From contig JASBSB010000007.1 in NCBI GenBank assembly GCA_030149205.1, forward strand, positions 548,473-612,472: a stretch of 64,000 nt of DNA. The letters run 5' to 3'. The position numbers and the translations under genes were made by a program. Below, one piece after another: positions 54,103 to 62,498 of the stretch (position 1 is the first letter of the stretch; each line of letters starts with the position of its first letter). The stretch is from Candidatus Heimdallarchaeota archaeon (GTDB taxonomy: Archaea > Asgardarchaeota > Heimdallarchaeia > Heimdallarchaeales > Kariarchaeaceae). The notes beneath the pieces are model-generated. The model made no database searches. It was not told the DNA's origin and saw only the letters and a program-made list of their open reading frames with translations.

Positions 54103-54990
54103 GTGAATGACATTATAGAAATCAATATGGTAAATTTACGTTTTTTTTGGAATTATGTCGATGAAAGATACCTCATTCTTCACAAAAGAAAGCAAGGTCA
54201 CCTTCCACCATGGACTGAGGATTCAATTTTGCGAAAATACAAATTCACCAATGTGTTTAGACGTGATGATCCGGGGACTCAATTTGTTCTTAACAAAATT
54301 ATTCCCTTTTATACAGAGGATATACAAAATCTCTTATTTAACATAATTCTTTATAGACTTTTTAACAAGATTGAAACTTACGAGCTTATAGGTGGTCAAA
54401 ACCATAAAAAATTCGATAAGCTAGAAATTAGGCATGCCCTTGAAGAAACAAGGCACCCTGTCTTTACGAATGCATTTATAGTTTCTCCTTATAATTTTTT
54501 GAAAGAAGAAGGTACTAAAATTGCTCGAGTTGTTAAGTTGTTGGAACTTATAGCCAAAGATATTCCTATTGTAACAGAAAAAATCATAAGGAACAGAGCG
54601 TCAGAAGTTACCTACTCTGTTCTCAAATCCTTACCGGGAATAGGTGAATTTCTTGCATATCAAATTTGCGTGGACCTCGGCTATTATTCACATGAATTTT
54701 ATGATGAAAACAAACATGTGGTTGCAGGAAAAGGGGCTTTAAATGGTCTTAACTTTCTATTCCCTAATTCATTTAAGCGTCATTCAACATATCTCATAAA
54801 ATTTTTAGTTGATACACAATCTTATTGGCTTAGAAGACTTTCTCAATCTAATTCTCCCCTTATCAGAGACTATGGATATAAACCCTTGAATTTAATGGCA
54901 GTAGAAAACTGTCTCTGTGAGATTTCTAAGTATCTCAAGGCATTGTATGGATTGGGGCGTCCCCGTGTAAGGTATAAAATCAAGTATTAA
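54103..54990 (+). CDS. Homologue of the phage hypermodified-base (HMUDK-helical / thymine pyrophosphorylase) family
   Basis: 295 residues. The N-terminus (FFWNYVDERYLILHKRKQG, PPWTEDSILRKYKFTNVFRR) matches from memory the helical domain of 5-hmdU DNA kinase and alpha-glutamyl/putrescinyl-thymine pyrophosphorylases. A helix-hairpin-helix-like LPGIGEFLAYQICVDLGY follows. These enzymes act on modified thymine in phage DNA. No kinase, polymerase or phage gene is nearby, so the substrate here is open. GTG start with a TATA-like TATTAATATAAA about 25-35 nt upstream. Confidence 0.6.
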   Translation: MNDIIEINMVNLRFFWNYVDERYLILHKRKQGHLPPWTEDSILRKYKFTNVFRRDDPGTQFVLNKIIPFYTEDIQNLLFNIILYRLFNKIETYELIGGQNHKKFDKLEIRHALEETRHPVFTNAFIVSPYNFLKEEGTKIARVVKLLELIAKDIPIVTEKIIRNRASEVTYSVLKSLPGIGEFLAYQICVDLGYYSHEFYDENKHVVAGKGALNGLNFLFPNSFKRHSTYLIKFLVDTQSYWLRRLSQSNSPLIRDYGYKPLNLMAVENCLCEISKYLKALYGLGRPRVRYKIKY

Positions 54991-55048
54991 CTGATACTCA
55001 TCTTTGGTATTATCGAGTGTTATTTAAACCTGCAAACATAGGTAATAT

Positions 55049-56896
55049 ATGGAGCAGCTTCAGATCGTAAAGGATTTGATTGGGGCTGATAAACTTAGTG
55101 AGGCAGAGAAAAAGCTAAATGTAATCCAAGATCAGATTTCTGAGTTTGAATATATTAACCAAGTCTCAATCATTCAAGAAAAAAGAGGGTTAAATGATGA
55201 CCTTTTCAAATCTGCTCTGAAGCTATATGAACTTGCACAGCATTCTAAACTTGATGCTGAACTACTACAATCCTATATTCGGTTGATCTATGCCAATTGG
55301 AGGCTAGACAAACTTGAAGAAGCCCAGTCGTTTATAGATCTAGGGGTTAAATTACTAGATGGGGCAAATGATGATACATTACTTCCATTAGCTGGGGAAC
55401 TCTATTACCTTGCGGGAGTAATTAATCATGTTATGGGAGAGTCACTGGTTTTGATCAAAAGTTGGTTTGATAAATCTTTAGAGATTAGGCTTGAACTCGA
55501 TGATGAACTGTTGTTATCATATACCTTAAATGCTCTTGCAATCGTTGAAGAGGACTTAGGGAATATTAGAGCAGCTATTTCCTATTATTTGAGTAGTCTG
55601 GAAATAAAAGAAAAGTATTCTAACAGCTTGGGACTTGCCCGGGGTTATTTTAATTTGGCTCAATTATATATCTCTACAGGAGACCTGAATAGAGCGAGAG
55701 AATTAGTTCCTAGGGTGGAGGAATTTTATTCTAAAGTTGAGCATAAAACAGAGAGGCGGATGGTTCGCGAATTGAAGGCTCAAATTGCATATCAATCTGG
55801 TGACATTAAATCTGCTATTAATGAAAGAAAAACCAAAATCAATATTGCAGGTTTAAAACCTGATACGGATCAATATTTCGCTGAACTGCAAAAGTTGATA
55901 GATCCTTATATGTTGTTAGGACAGCGATATGACGCAGAAAAGATATTACAAGAGATAGCAAACTTCTACAATTCTGATGAGAGTAAGTTAACATATTTAT
56001 TAGCATTACAATCCTATTATGCAAATCATCCATCTACTCGTGAAAAGCTTAAATCGAAACCGATAGCCTACAAAATCTTAAACCATAAAGATTCTGGCAA
56101 TTATTTGAAAATAAATACAATCTATACTATTTTGACTGTAACTTTTTTGGAGATTTCCTTATTTTCAGAACCTGAGAAGATTCAAGAGGTGAGGGGACTT
56201 CTTAACAAATTGGAAGATTATTTTATTCAACCAACCATTCATGTTAAGGTAATAAGAGACTATATTTTAGGAAAAATAGCTTATTTTGACCAAAATTCAC
56301 TTGAAATGCAATATAGATATAACAAAGCGCAAAAGTTAGCAGAAAAGAATGGACTGACTGCCCTTGCAACACAGATTTCGAAGGATTTCTACTCAAACAC
56401 GGTTCATCTGTCTCCAGAGATGAACAATGCATTTTCTGCCAACCATAACCAAACAAGGTACTTTGGTTCTGATCTTCAGTCTCTTAATTTAATCAGACCA
56501 TTAAGGATATCTGAGCCACCTCGAGCATTTTACATTATTGACTCATCTGGATTGTTAAGATACCAAAAAAATTTTAGCATGAATCTAAAAGTGAGTTCTT
56601 CTCTATTTTCAGCTTTCATAACGGCTATCAAGCAATTCGGTGAGGAAGCATTAGAATCAGACCAGTTGAAGCGAATATGGATTGAAAATTACGTAATTGT
56701 ATTCGATCAATGGGAGCAACTGACTCTTTGTCTTATCGTAGGGGGAAACTCATCAAACTTGGAGGAGAAAATCAGAAGATTTAAAGAAAAAATCGATAAC
56801 GATCTGGAACTAAAAGAGTTGCTTATCAACTCTAAATCAAAAATCATCTCTAATGACAAATTGGAGCTTCTCTCAGAATCAATTTTTATTCGCTAA
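55049..56896 (+). CDS. TPR-like protein with longin/roadblock-like C-terminal domain
   Basis: 615 residues. Residues about 1-470 are paired helices with TPR character (LLSYTLNALAIVEEDLGNIRAAISYY, LARGYFNLAQLYISTGDLNRA). Residues about 490-605 form a small alpha/beta domain: strands at RAFYIIDSSGLLRYQKNF, a helix (LFSAFITAIKQFGEEAL), strands (RIWIENYVIVFDQWEQLTLCLIVGG) and a terminal helix. This order is longin/roadblock-like. The same architecture occurs at 227-1411. It could be an effector or regulator of small GTPases. ATG start. Confidence 0.65.
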   Translation: MEQLQIVKDLIGADKLSEAEKKLNVIQDQISEFEYINQVSIIQEKRGLNDDLFKSALKLYELAQHSKLDAELLQSYIRLIYANWRLDKLEEAQSFIDLGVKLLDGANDDTLLPLAGELYYLAGVINHVMGESLVLIKSWFDKSLEIRLELDDELLLSYTLNALAIVEEDLGNIRAAISYYLSSLEIKEKYSNSLGLARGYFNLAQLYISTGDLNRARELVPRVEEFYSKVEHKTERRMVRELKAQIAYQSGDIKSAINERKTKINIAGLKPDTDQYFAELQKLIDPYMLLGQRYDAEKILQEIANFYNSDESKLTYLLALQSYYANHPSTREKLKSKPIAYKILNHKDSGNYLKINTIYTILTVTFLEISLFSEPEKIQEVRGLLNKLEDYFIQPTIHVKVIRDYILGKIAYFDQNSLEMQYRYNKAQKLAEKNGLTALATQISKDFYSNTVHLSPEMNNAFSANHNQTRYFGSDLQSLNLIRPLRISEPPRAFYIIDSSGLLRYQKNFSMNLKVSSSLFSAFITAIKQFGEEALESDQLKRIWIENYVIVFDQWEQLTLCLIVGGNSSNLEEKIRRFKEKIDNDLELKELLINSKSKIISNDKLELLSESIFIR

Positions 56897-56948
56897 TTAT
56901 AATTGCCTAAATTAATTGAATGATGATTTTATTATATTATTATGTGTT

Positions 56949-58277
56949 CTATTTATCATTAAATTTGTGCCAGAAGTGCTGTGCCTCTTGCCATCCGATA
57001 TCCTTTCTATAATGAAGGTTATTTCCTTCTATAAAAATTTTTGATATTTCTCTGTAAATCTTTGATCTGAGATCGATGATGTCTTCTCCTTGTGCAACAA
57101 GGCTAAAGAGTCTCCCCCCATTAACAGTTGGTAAAGGGTCGAGTGCTATACCTCCACTGTAGAGAGAGACATTGTTTGCAACCTTTTCTAACCCATAGAT
57201 CTGTTTGCCTTTGACATTTCTATAGTCTCCAGGATATCCTTTTGAAGCTCCTACAACACAGAGTCGTTTGATTTCGTCGTGAAACTTCTGTGATTGTGTA
57301 AGGTTTCCTTTAATACATCTCTCTATCATCTCATAATATGATCCTAGAATACCCGGAATAACCACCTGACTTTCAGGGTCTCCCCACCTGGCATTGTATT
57401 CAATCGCTTTGATCTCCCCTGAGGGTAGAACTATCCCACTGAAGTATAATATCCCAACAAAAGGTTCTCCTTCATCTTTTAATCCCTTGATAACTGGTTG
57501 TACAAATACTTTCACAATTTCATCAATGCGGTTCTTAACTATATATGGGTGAGAGATTGACCCCATTCCCCCAGTTTGTTCACCCGTATCGAAATCATCT
57601 GCCAATTTAAAATCTTGAGCAGGTGGGAAAACGATGAAATTTTCACCATCAGATAATGCATAAACAGAGAATTCCTCTCCAATTAATCCTTCTTCAATAA
57701 GAAAGGTTTTTCCGGAATCTCCAAAGTTTTTCATTTTTCGAATATTTTGTTCTGCCTCTTTGAAGTTCGTTGATTTTAATGCCCCTTTTCCTGCAGCGAG
57801 TCCACTCGCTTTGACAAACAGAATTTTATCCTTTTGATTACCGTAAGCTTCAGAAATATATTGAAGTGCGTCTTTTTCTGATGTGAATACCTCAAAATTT
57901 GGGTGTGGGATGTTATGTGTCTTCATAAATCGTCTTGACCATGCCTTGTCCCACTCTATTCTTGCTGAGTTTCGCCTTGGACCAAATACCTTGTATCCAT
58001 AGGTTTGTAACAGATCAACGGTTCCATGTGCCAGAGCATCATCCTGGGCGACGTCCACAAGGTCTGGTTTGTATTTTTCTGCAATTTTTAAAATGCTTTC
58101 GGGCTGTTTTAAATTAGAATTTTTCTCAATTATTATAGTTTTATTTCGCTTAAAACCGATATAGTCATTCCCTGGGCTTATAATTATTGTGCCGACTTCA
58201 GGACTGTTTTCATATGCTTCTGAAAGTACATGTTCTCTGGCTCCGCTCCCCACTATCAGTACAGTTTTTAAACTCAA
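56949..58277 (-). CDS. purD: Phosphoribosylamine-glycine ligase
   Basis: 442-residue ATP-grasp enzyme forming GAR. GSGAREHVLSEAY at the N-terminus, DLVDVAQDDALAHG, ASGLAAGKGAL, DFDTGEQTGGMGSISHP and IEYNARWGDPESQVV match PurD. TTG start overlapping the purF stop (TTGA) with GGAG upstream. Last gene of the purine operon. Confidence 0.95.
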   Translation of the reverse strand: MSLKTVLIVGSGAREHVLSEAYENSPEVGTIIISPGNDYIGFKRNKTIIIEKNSNLKQPESILKIAEKYKPDLVDVAQDDALAHGTVDLLQTYGYKVFGPRRNSARIEWDKAWSRRFMKTHNIPHPNFEVFTSEKDALQYISEAYGNQKDKILFVKASGLAAGKGALKSTNFKEAEQNIRKMKNFGDSGKTFLIEEGLIGEEFSVYALSDGENFIVFPPAQDFKLADDFDTGEQTGGMGSISHPYIVKNRIDEIVKVFVQPVIKGLKDEGEPFVGILYFSGIVLPSGEIKAIEYNARWGDPESQVVIPGILGSYYEMIERCIKGNLTQSQKFHDEIKRLCVVGASKGYPGDYRNVKGKQIYGLEKVANNVSLYSGGIALDPLPTVNGGRLFSLVAQGEDIIDLRSKIYREISKIFIEGNNLHYRKDIGWQEAQHFWHKFNDK

Positions 58278-59671
58278 CTTACTCCACTTCCATTGACCTT
58301 GAGCAAAAACGCTCTCTCACTAATCTCTTTGAGTTGCTCACCAAAGGGTGTAGGGTAGTTTCCATCAATACATGCATAACAGGCTTCTAACCCCTTCAAA
58401 GAGGTTTTTAACCCATCTAATGATAAGTAAGTCAAGCTGCTTGCATTGATTTCCTCTTTTATTTCACTCTCAGATTTTTCAGCTGCAATAAGTTCACCTC
58501 TGGTTGGAAAATCCACTCCATAGTAACAGGCTTGCGAAATGGGTGGACTTGTGATAGCAACATGAACCTCATTAGCTCCTTTTTGTTTTAGCAACTTTAT
58601 AAGATATTTTAAGGTTAACCCTCTAACTATTGAGTCATCAATTAATAGCAAATTCTTACCTTCTATTAAGCTGTCAATAAAGAGGTATTTTTCCATTGCT
58701 GCTTTAATTCTTGTTTCAACTGTTGGCATGATGAAGGTTCGTTTTGATGATCTGTTCTTGATAATTGCATCTCGAAGGGGAATCTGTAATATTTCTGAAA
58801 TTGGCTGTGCTGCTGTCTTTGAGGTGTCAGGAACAGGGACAACGTAGTCTGCTTTAATGTTTCTCTCCTTAAGTTGAAGAGCCAGTTCCTCCCCTAATGC
58901 GATCCTTGTTTGATAAACGCTGATATCTTCAATTTTAGAGGCAGCCGAAGCAAAATAGATGTATTCGAACATACAGTGAGTGTGTTCTTTACTCGTTACC
59001 AATTCTACTGGTCTACTTTGTAATCCTGAAAATAGAATATAATTTCCGGGTTCAAGAACTGAAATGCTATCAAATCCGGCCTGTTGTAAAACCACAGACT
59101 CTGATGCCACTAGACAGAAGTTTTCATTTTGTGCATAGACTATGGGTCGGATACCTCGTGGATCTCTAAAAGCAAACAATTTGTCTCCAATTATCCCCAC
59201 ACAAGAGTAAGCACCATCCATGGTGAGCATTAATTCCTTGATAGATTCCTCCAAGGATTTACCTTGATTGATGAGTTTTCCCAAGAGATGTGTAATTAAC
59301 TCTGCATCACTGCTGTATTCTTTGTCGCTTAATTGACTCATATTTAAAATTTGACCATTATGTGCCAGAGACAATGAACCAAGTCTGGTTTGAAAGCTAA
59401 ATGGCTGTGCAAATTTATTTGTGGCTGATCCTCCGGTTCTGTCTCCATAAGTGGGATACCTGGTACTACCAATAATTGCTGTCGATATGTCAGCTCTATC
59501 TATATTGATAAACTTTGGTTCAGACTTTACCTTTGAGTCTCTGTGAATTCCATACTCATCCACCCAAGCAAGCCCAGAAGCGTCCTGTCCTCTGTGGACT
59601 AGTAATTGTAGTAGGTTTTGAGCAGTATTTAGTTGCATTTCTTTTCCACATATTCCAATAATACCACACAT
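58274..59671 (-). CDS. purF: Amidophosphoribosyltransferase
   Basis: 465 residues making phosphoribosylamine from PRPP and Gln. Cys2 nucleophile (MCGIIGICG) without a propeptide, HRGQDASG, IGSTRYPTYG, LAHNGQI, and the PRPP loop LLIDDSIVRGLTLK. C-terminal Cys residues (SQACYYGVDFP, EACYACIDGNYP) could ligate an Fe-S cluster as in some PurF. Confidence 0.96.
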   Translation of the reverse strand: MCGIIGICGKEMQLNTAQNLLQLLVHRGQDASGLAWVDEYGIHRDSKVKSEPKFINIDRADISTAIIGSTRYPTYGDRTGGSATNKFAQPFSFQTRLGSLSLAHNGQILNMSQLSDKEYSSDAELITHLLGKLINQGKSLEESIKELMLTMDGAYSCVGIIGDKLFAFRDPRGIRPIVYAQNENFCLVASESVVLQQAGFDSISVLEPGNYILFSGLQSRPVELVTSKEHTHCMFEYIYFASAASKIEDISVYQTRIALGEELALQLKERNIKADYVVPVPDTSKTAAQPISEILQIPLRDAIIKNRSSKRTFIMPTVETRIKAAMEKYLFIDSLIEGKNLLLIDDSIVRGLTLKYLIKLLKQKGANEVHVAITSPPISQACYYGVDFPTRGELIAAEKSESEIKEEINASSLTYLSLDGLKTSLKGLEACYACIDGNYPTPFGEQLKEISERAFLLKVNGSGVS

Positions 59672-59672
59672 G

Positions 59673-60272
59673 TCAGTTTTCCCCCTTATTCACTTCATTT
59701 TGCAATTTTTCCTCTGCAAGTCTTTCCACAACTCTAGGGAGGAGTGTATGTTCAACCTGAAGAATTTTATGCGTAAGTGTCTCAAGAGAGTCAGTACCTA
59801 AAATATGTACACATTCTTGATCAATAATTGATCCACTATCAAGTTCTTCAGTAACGAGGTGAACAGTTGCTCCAGTGACCTTAACACCATATTCAAATGC
59901 TTGCTTTTGTGCATTTAACCCCTTAAAGGCTGGTAGGAGACTTGGGTGAATGTTTATAATTTTGTTCCTGAACGTACTAAGAAACTCTCCACCTATGATT
60001 CTCATGTAACCAGCCAGAACTATGAGATCTAAGTCATACTTTGTTAGTTCTTTTAGGATCTCTTTTTCATGATCATCCCTATTTGTAAATTTATTGTGGG
60101 GGATACATCTGGAATTTATTCCAAATTCTGAAGCCCGTCTTAATATTGGGGCTCCATCTATGTTAGAGATAACAACCTTAATTGAAATGGGTAGATCTTT
60201 AGTCTTAATGTATTCTGCGAGAGCTACGAAATTTGACCCTCTTCCTGAACCAAGAACTGCGATATTAAACAT
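59673..60272 (-). CDS. purN: GAR formyltransferase (10-formyl-THF dependent)
   Basis: About 199 residues: VLGSGRGSNFVALAEY, VLAGYMRIIGGEFL, INIHPSLLPAFKGLNA (catalytic His) and ATVHLVTEELDSGSIIDQ (catalytic Asp). The inner ATG at 60272 is preferred because AGAGGGATG upstream provides the ribosome-binding site and the family begins just before this Val-Leu-Gly strand. Its presence implies folate-type C1 carriers, matched by adjacent folD. Confidence 0.94.
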   Translation of the reverse strand: MFNIAVLGSGRGSNFVALAEYIKTKDLPISIKVVISNIDGAPILRRASEFGINSRCIPHNKFTNRDDHEKEILKELTKYDLDLIVLAGYMRIIGGEFLSTFRNKIINIHPSLLPAFKGLNAQKQAFEYGVKVTGATVHLVTEELDSGSIIDQECVHILGTDSLETLTHKILQVEHTLLPRVVERLAEEKLQNEVNKGEN

Positions 60273-61122
60273 TTCCATCCCTCTTGTTTGCATGTACTGT
60301 GTTTTTTAGTAACATAGCAATTGTCATTGGACCCACACCACCCGGTACAGGTGTTATCTTTCCTGCTATGGGTGCAACCTCATCAAAGTTTACATCACCT
60401 GCTAACTTACCATTGACACGGTTTATTCCTACATCGATAATTACCGCACCTTCTTTAACATGTTCTTTTCCTATGATCCCTGCTTTTCCAACAGCAACGA
60501 TCAGAATATCTGCATCTTTGGTGTATTTAGCAATATCGCGAGTTTTGCTATGACAGATTGTGACTGTAGCATTTTCCTCTTCCAAAAGATGTGCGATTGG
60601 TCTTCCCACCAGATTGGATCTCCCGATTACCACAGCATGCTTCCCTGGTATATCCACATCTGACTGTTTGAGGAGCTCAATTATTCCTTGTGGTGTACAG
60701 GGAACAAAGGATCTGTGCCCTGCGAACAATCGTCCAAAGTTGTTTACTGTTAATCCATCTACATCTTTTTTTGGAGAGATTAGTTCGAGAGCTCGTTCTT
60801 CATTAAGCCCAGAGGGAAGAGGTAATTGAAGGAGTATTCCATCAACCTCCGTATCATTGTTTAACTTAATAATTGTCTCTTCGAGTGAAGATTGAGAAAC
60901 ATCTGATGGAAGTTTCATAACTCTTGAGGTGATTCCCACGTTCTTTGCTGCTTTTTCTTTCATCCTCACATAAATCTCTGAAGCTGGGTCGTTACCAACT
61001 AGAATTACAGCAAGTGTTGGATGCGATTGACTGTGCTCTAACTCTGTTCGCAAATCATTCAATATTTTCTGAGAGATCAATTTTCCATCAATGATGTTGT
61101 TTTGTTTAACTTCTTGTATCAT
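60265..61122 (-). CDS. folD: Methylene-THF dehydrogenase/cyclohydrolase
   Basis: 285-residue bifunctional enzyme supplying 10-formyl-THF. YVRMKEKAAKNVGI with the catalytic Lys, DGILLQLPLP, DVDGLTVNNFGRLFAG, VIGRSNLVGRPIAHLL and PVPGGVGPMTIAMLL are all present. Sits between purM and purN, overlapping purM by 4 bp, so C1 supply and use are co-regulated. Confidence 0.96.
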   Translation of the reverse strand: MIQEVKQNNIIDGKLISQKILNDLRTELEHSQSHPTLAVILVGNDPASEIYVRMKEKAAKNVGITSRVMKLPSDVSQSSLEETIIKLNNDTEVDGILLQLPLPSGLNEERALELISPKKDVDGLTVNNFGRLFAGHRSFVPCTPQGIIELLKQSDVDIPGKHAVVIGRSNLVGRPIAHLLEEENATVTICHSKTRDIAKYTKDADILIVAVGKAGIIGKEHVKEGAVIIDVGINRVNGKLAGDVNFDEVAPIAGKITPVPGGVGPMTIAMLLKNTVHANKRDGNV

Positions 61123-62099
61123 TTTTCTGCCTCCAGTCTGATATCACCTATCTGAATGGAATTTCCCTCCATAACAGTTCCGATTCGGCTTGTACCATGG
61201 AATTTTGAAAGTCTCTCTACTATCTCCTCTGCCTGCTCTCGTGAGACTATTACGATGAACCCATATCCCATGTTAAAGGTTGTAAACATTTTCTCTGGAG
61301 AAATTAAACCCTTTGCTTGAATTTGTTGAAACACCTCTGGGACTTCCCAACTGTCCAGATTATACATGAATTTTCCTAGTCGCAATAAATTTAGATACCC
61401 ACCTCCAGTTATGTGAGCCATTCCATGTATACTTTGTCTTAAATCTGATCTAAGAAGGTCTTTAATTGCTTTAACATAAATCGTAGTTGGTTCCAGTAAC
61501 TCTGGAAACATTTCGTCTTCTTTGAAAAGGTTACGAATCAATGTAAAACCATTAGAGTGAACACCAGAGGATCTTAAGCCTAAAATGACATCCCCTTGTT
61601 GTATTGTAGCTCCTGTGATGGGCTCTCCTCCGTCATATCCACCAATAGCAGTACCTGATAAATCATAAAGGTTGTGTGAACCTCGAAGAATATCTGGAAG
61701 AATTGCAGTTTCTCCACCTAAAAGTGGAATTTCCGACTCTTTACACCCTTGAATTATGCCAGAAAGAATTTGATCAATTTTTTCAGAATCAGGTTCTCTT
61801 AGTGCCAAGTAATCCACAAACCCCTTTGGAATTGATCCAGAGCAAATAAGATCGTTCACATTCATTGCCACACAATCTATACCGATTGTTGCATATGAAT
61901 TAAATAGTTCAGTTAAGAGAATCTTGGAACCGACGCCGTCAGTTGCAATGCTGATAAGTTCATCACCTATAGGGATAGCTCCACAATAAAATCCTGATGG
62001 AAGCTTATTTTCTGAATGCTTTTGGGATCTGGAAAGAATTTTGCTAACTGCATCATCCTCCCTTTTCCTAGACTCAAAATAGAGGTCAGAGGTGTCCAT
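61119..62099 (-). CDS. purM: AIR synthetase
   Basis: 326 residues closing the imidazole ring of AIR. ISIATDGVGSKILL, YATIGIDCVAMNVNDLICSG, LLGGETAILPD, LRSSGVHSNGFTLIRNL and MAHITGGGYLNLLR fit PurM. Start ATG directly joins the purE stop; 3' end overlaps folD. Confidence 0.95.
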   Translation of the reverse strand: MDTSDLYFESRKREDDAVSKILSRSQKHSENKLPSGFYCGAIPIGDELISIATDGVGSKILLTELFNSYATIGIDCVAMNVNDLICSGSIPKGFVDYLALREPDSEKIDQILSGIIQGCKESEIPLLGGETAILPDILRGSHNLYDLSGTAIGGYDGGEPITGATIQQGDVILGLRSSGVHSNGFTLIRNLFKEDEMFPELLEPTTIYVKAIKDLLRSDLRQSIHGMAHITGGGYLNLLRLGKFMYNLDSWEVPEVFQQIQAKGLISPEKMFTTFNMGYGFIVIVSREQAEEIVERLSKFHGTSRIGTVMEGNSIQIGDIRLEAEK

Positions 62100-62498
62100 C
62101 TAATTCTCCTTTACCTTTAATATTCTAACAGCAAGATGGGCTGCATTTTGTCCATTATCTATCCCTACAGCTGCCACAGGGACACCTTTTGGCATCTGAG
62201 CAATAGAGAGGAGAGCATCTAGTCCTCCCAGCTTTGATGAAACTGGCACTCCAATCACAGGTTTATCTGTTTTTGAAGCGACTACTCCTGGTAGTGCTGC
62301 TGACAGACCTGCGATACAGATAAACACATCTGTCTCGACCTGATCCTTAATAATCTGGTCTAATCTGTCTGGTTCTCTATGAGCAGAAGCTACAAATACC
62401 TTGTATTCAACTGAGTGCTCATCAAGAACACTAATCACCTTATCAATTACATTTTGGTCGCTTTTTGACCCTGCTAATACACACACCTGTCCCTTCAT
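62100..62498 (-). CDS. purE: N5-CAIR mutase, short PurE
   Basis: 132 residues: [49 protein letters not shown]. The Ser-Asp and AHR motifs are those of PurE. It is shorter than typical (about 160). No purK in the visible part of the operon, so it may work directly with CO2 (class II-like) or with purK elsewhere. Confidence 0.92.
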   Translation of the reverse strand: MKGQVCVLAGSKSDQNVIDKVISVLDEHSVEYKVFVASAHREPDRLDQIIKDQVETDVFICIAGLSAALPGVVASKTDKPVIGVPVSSKLGGLDALLSIAQMPKGVPVAAVGIDNGQNAAHLAVRILKVKEN

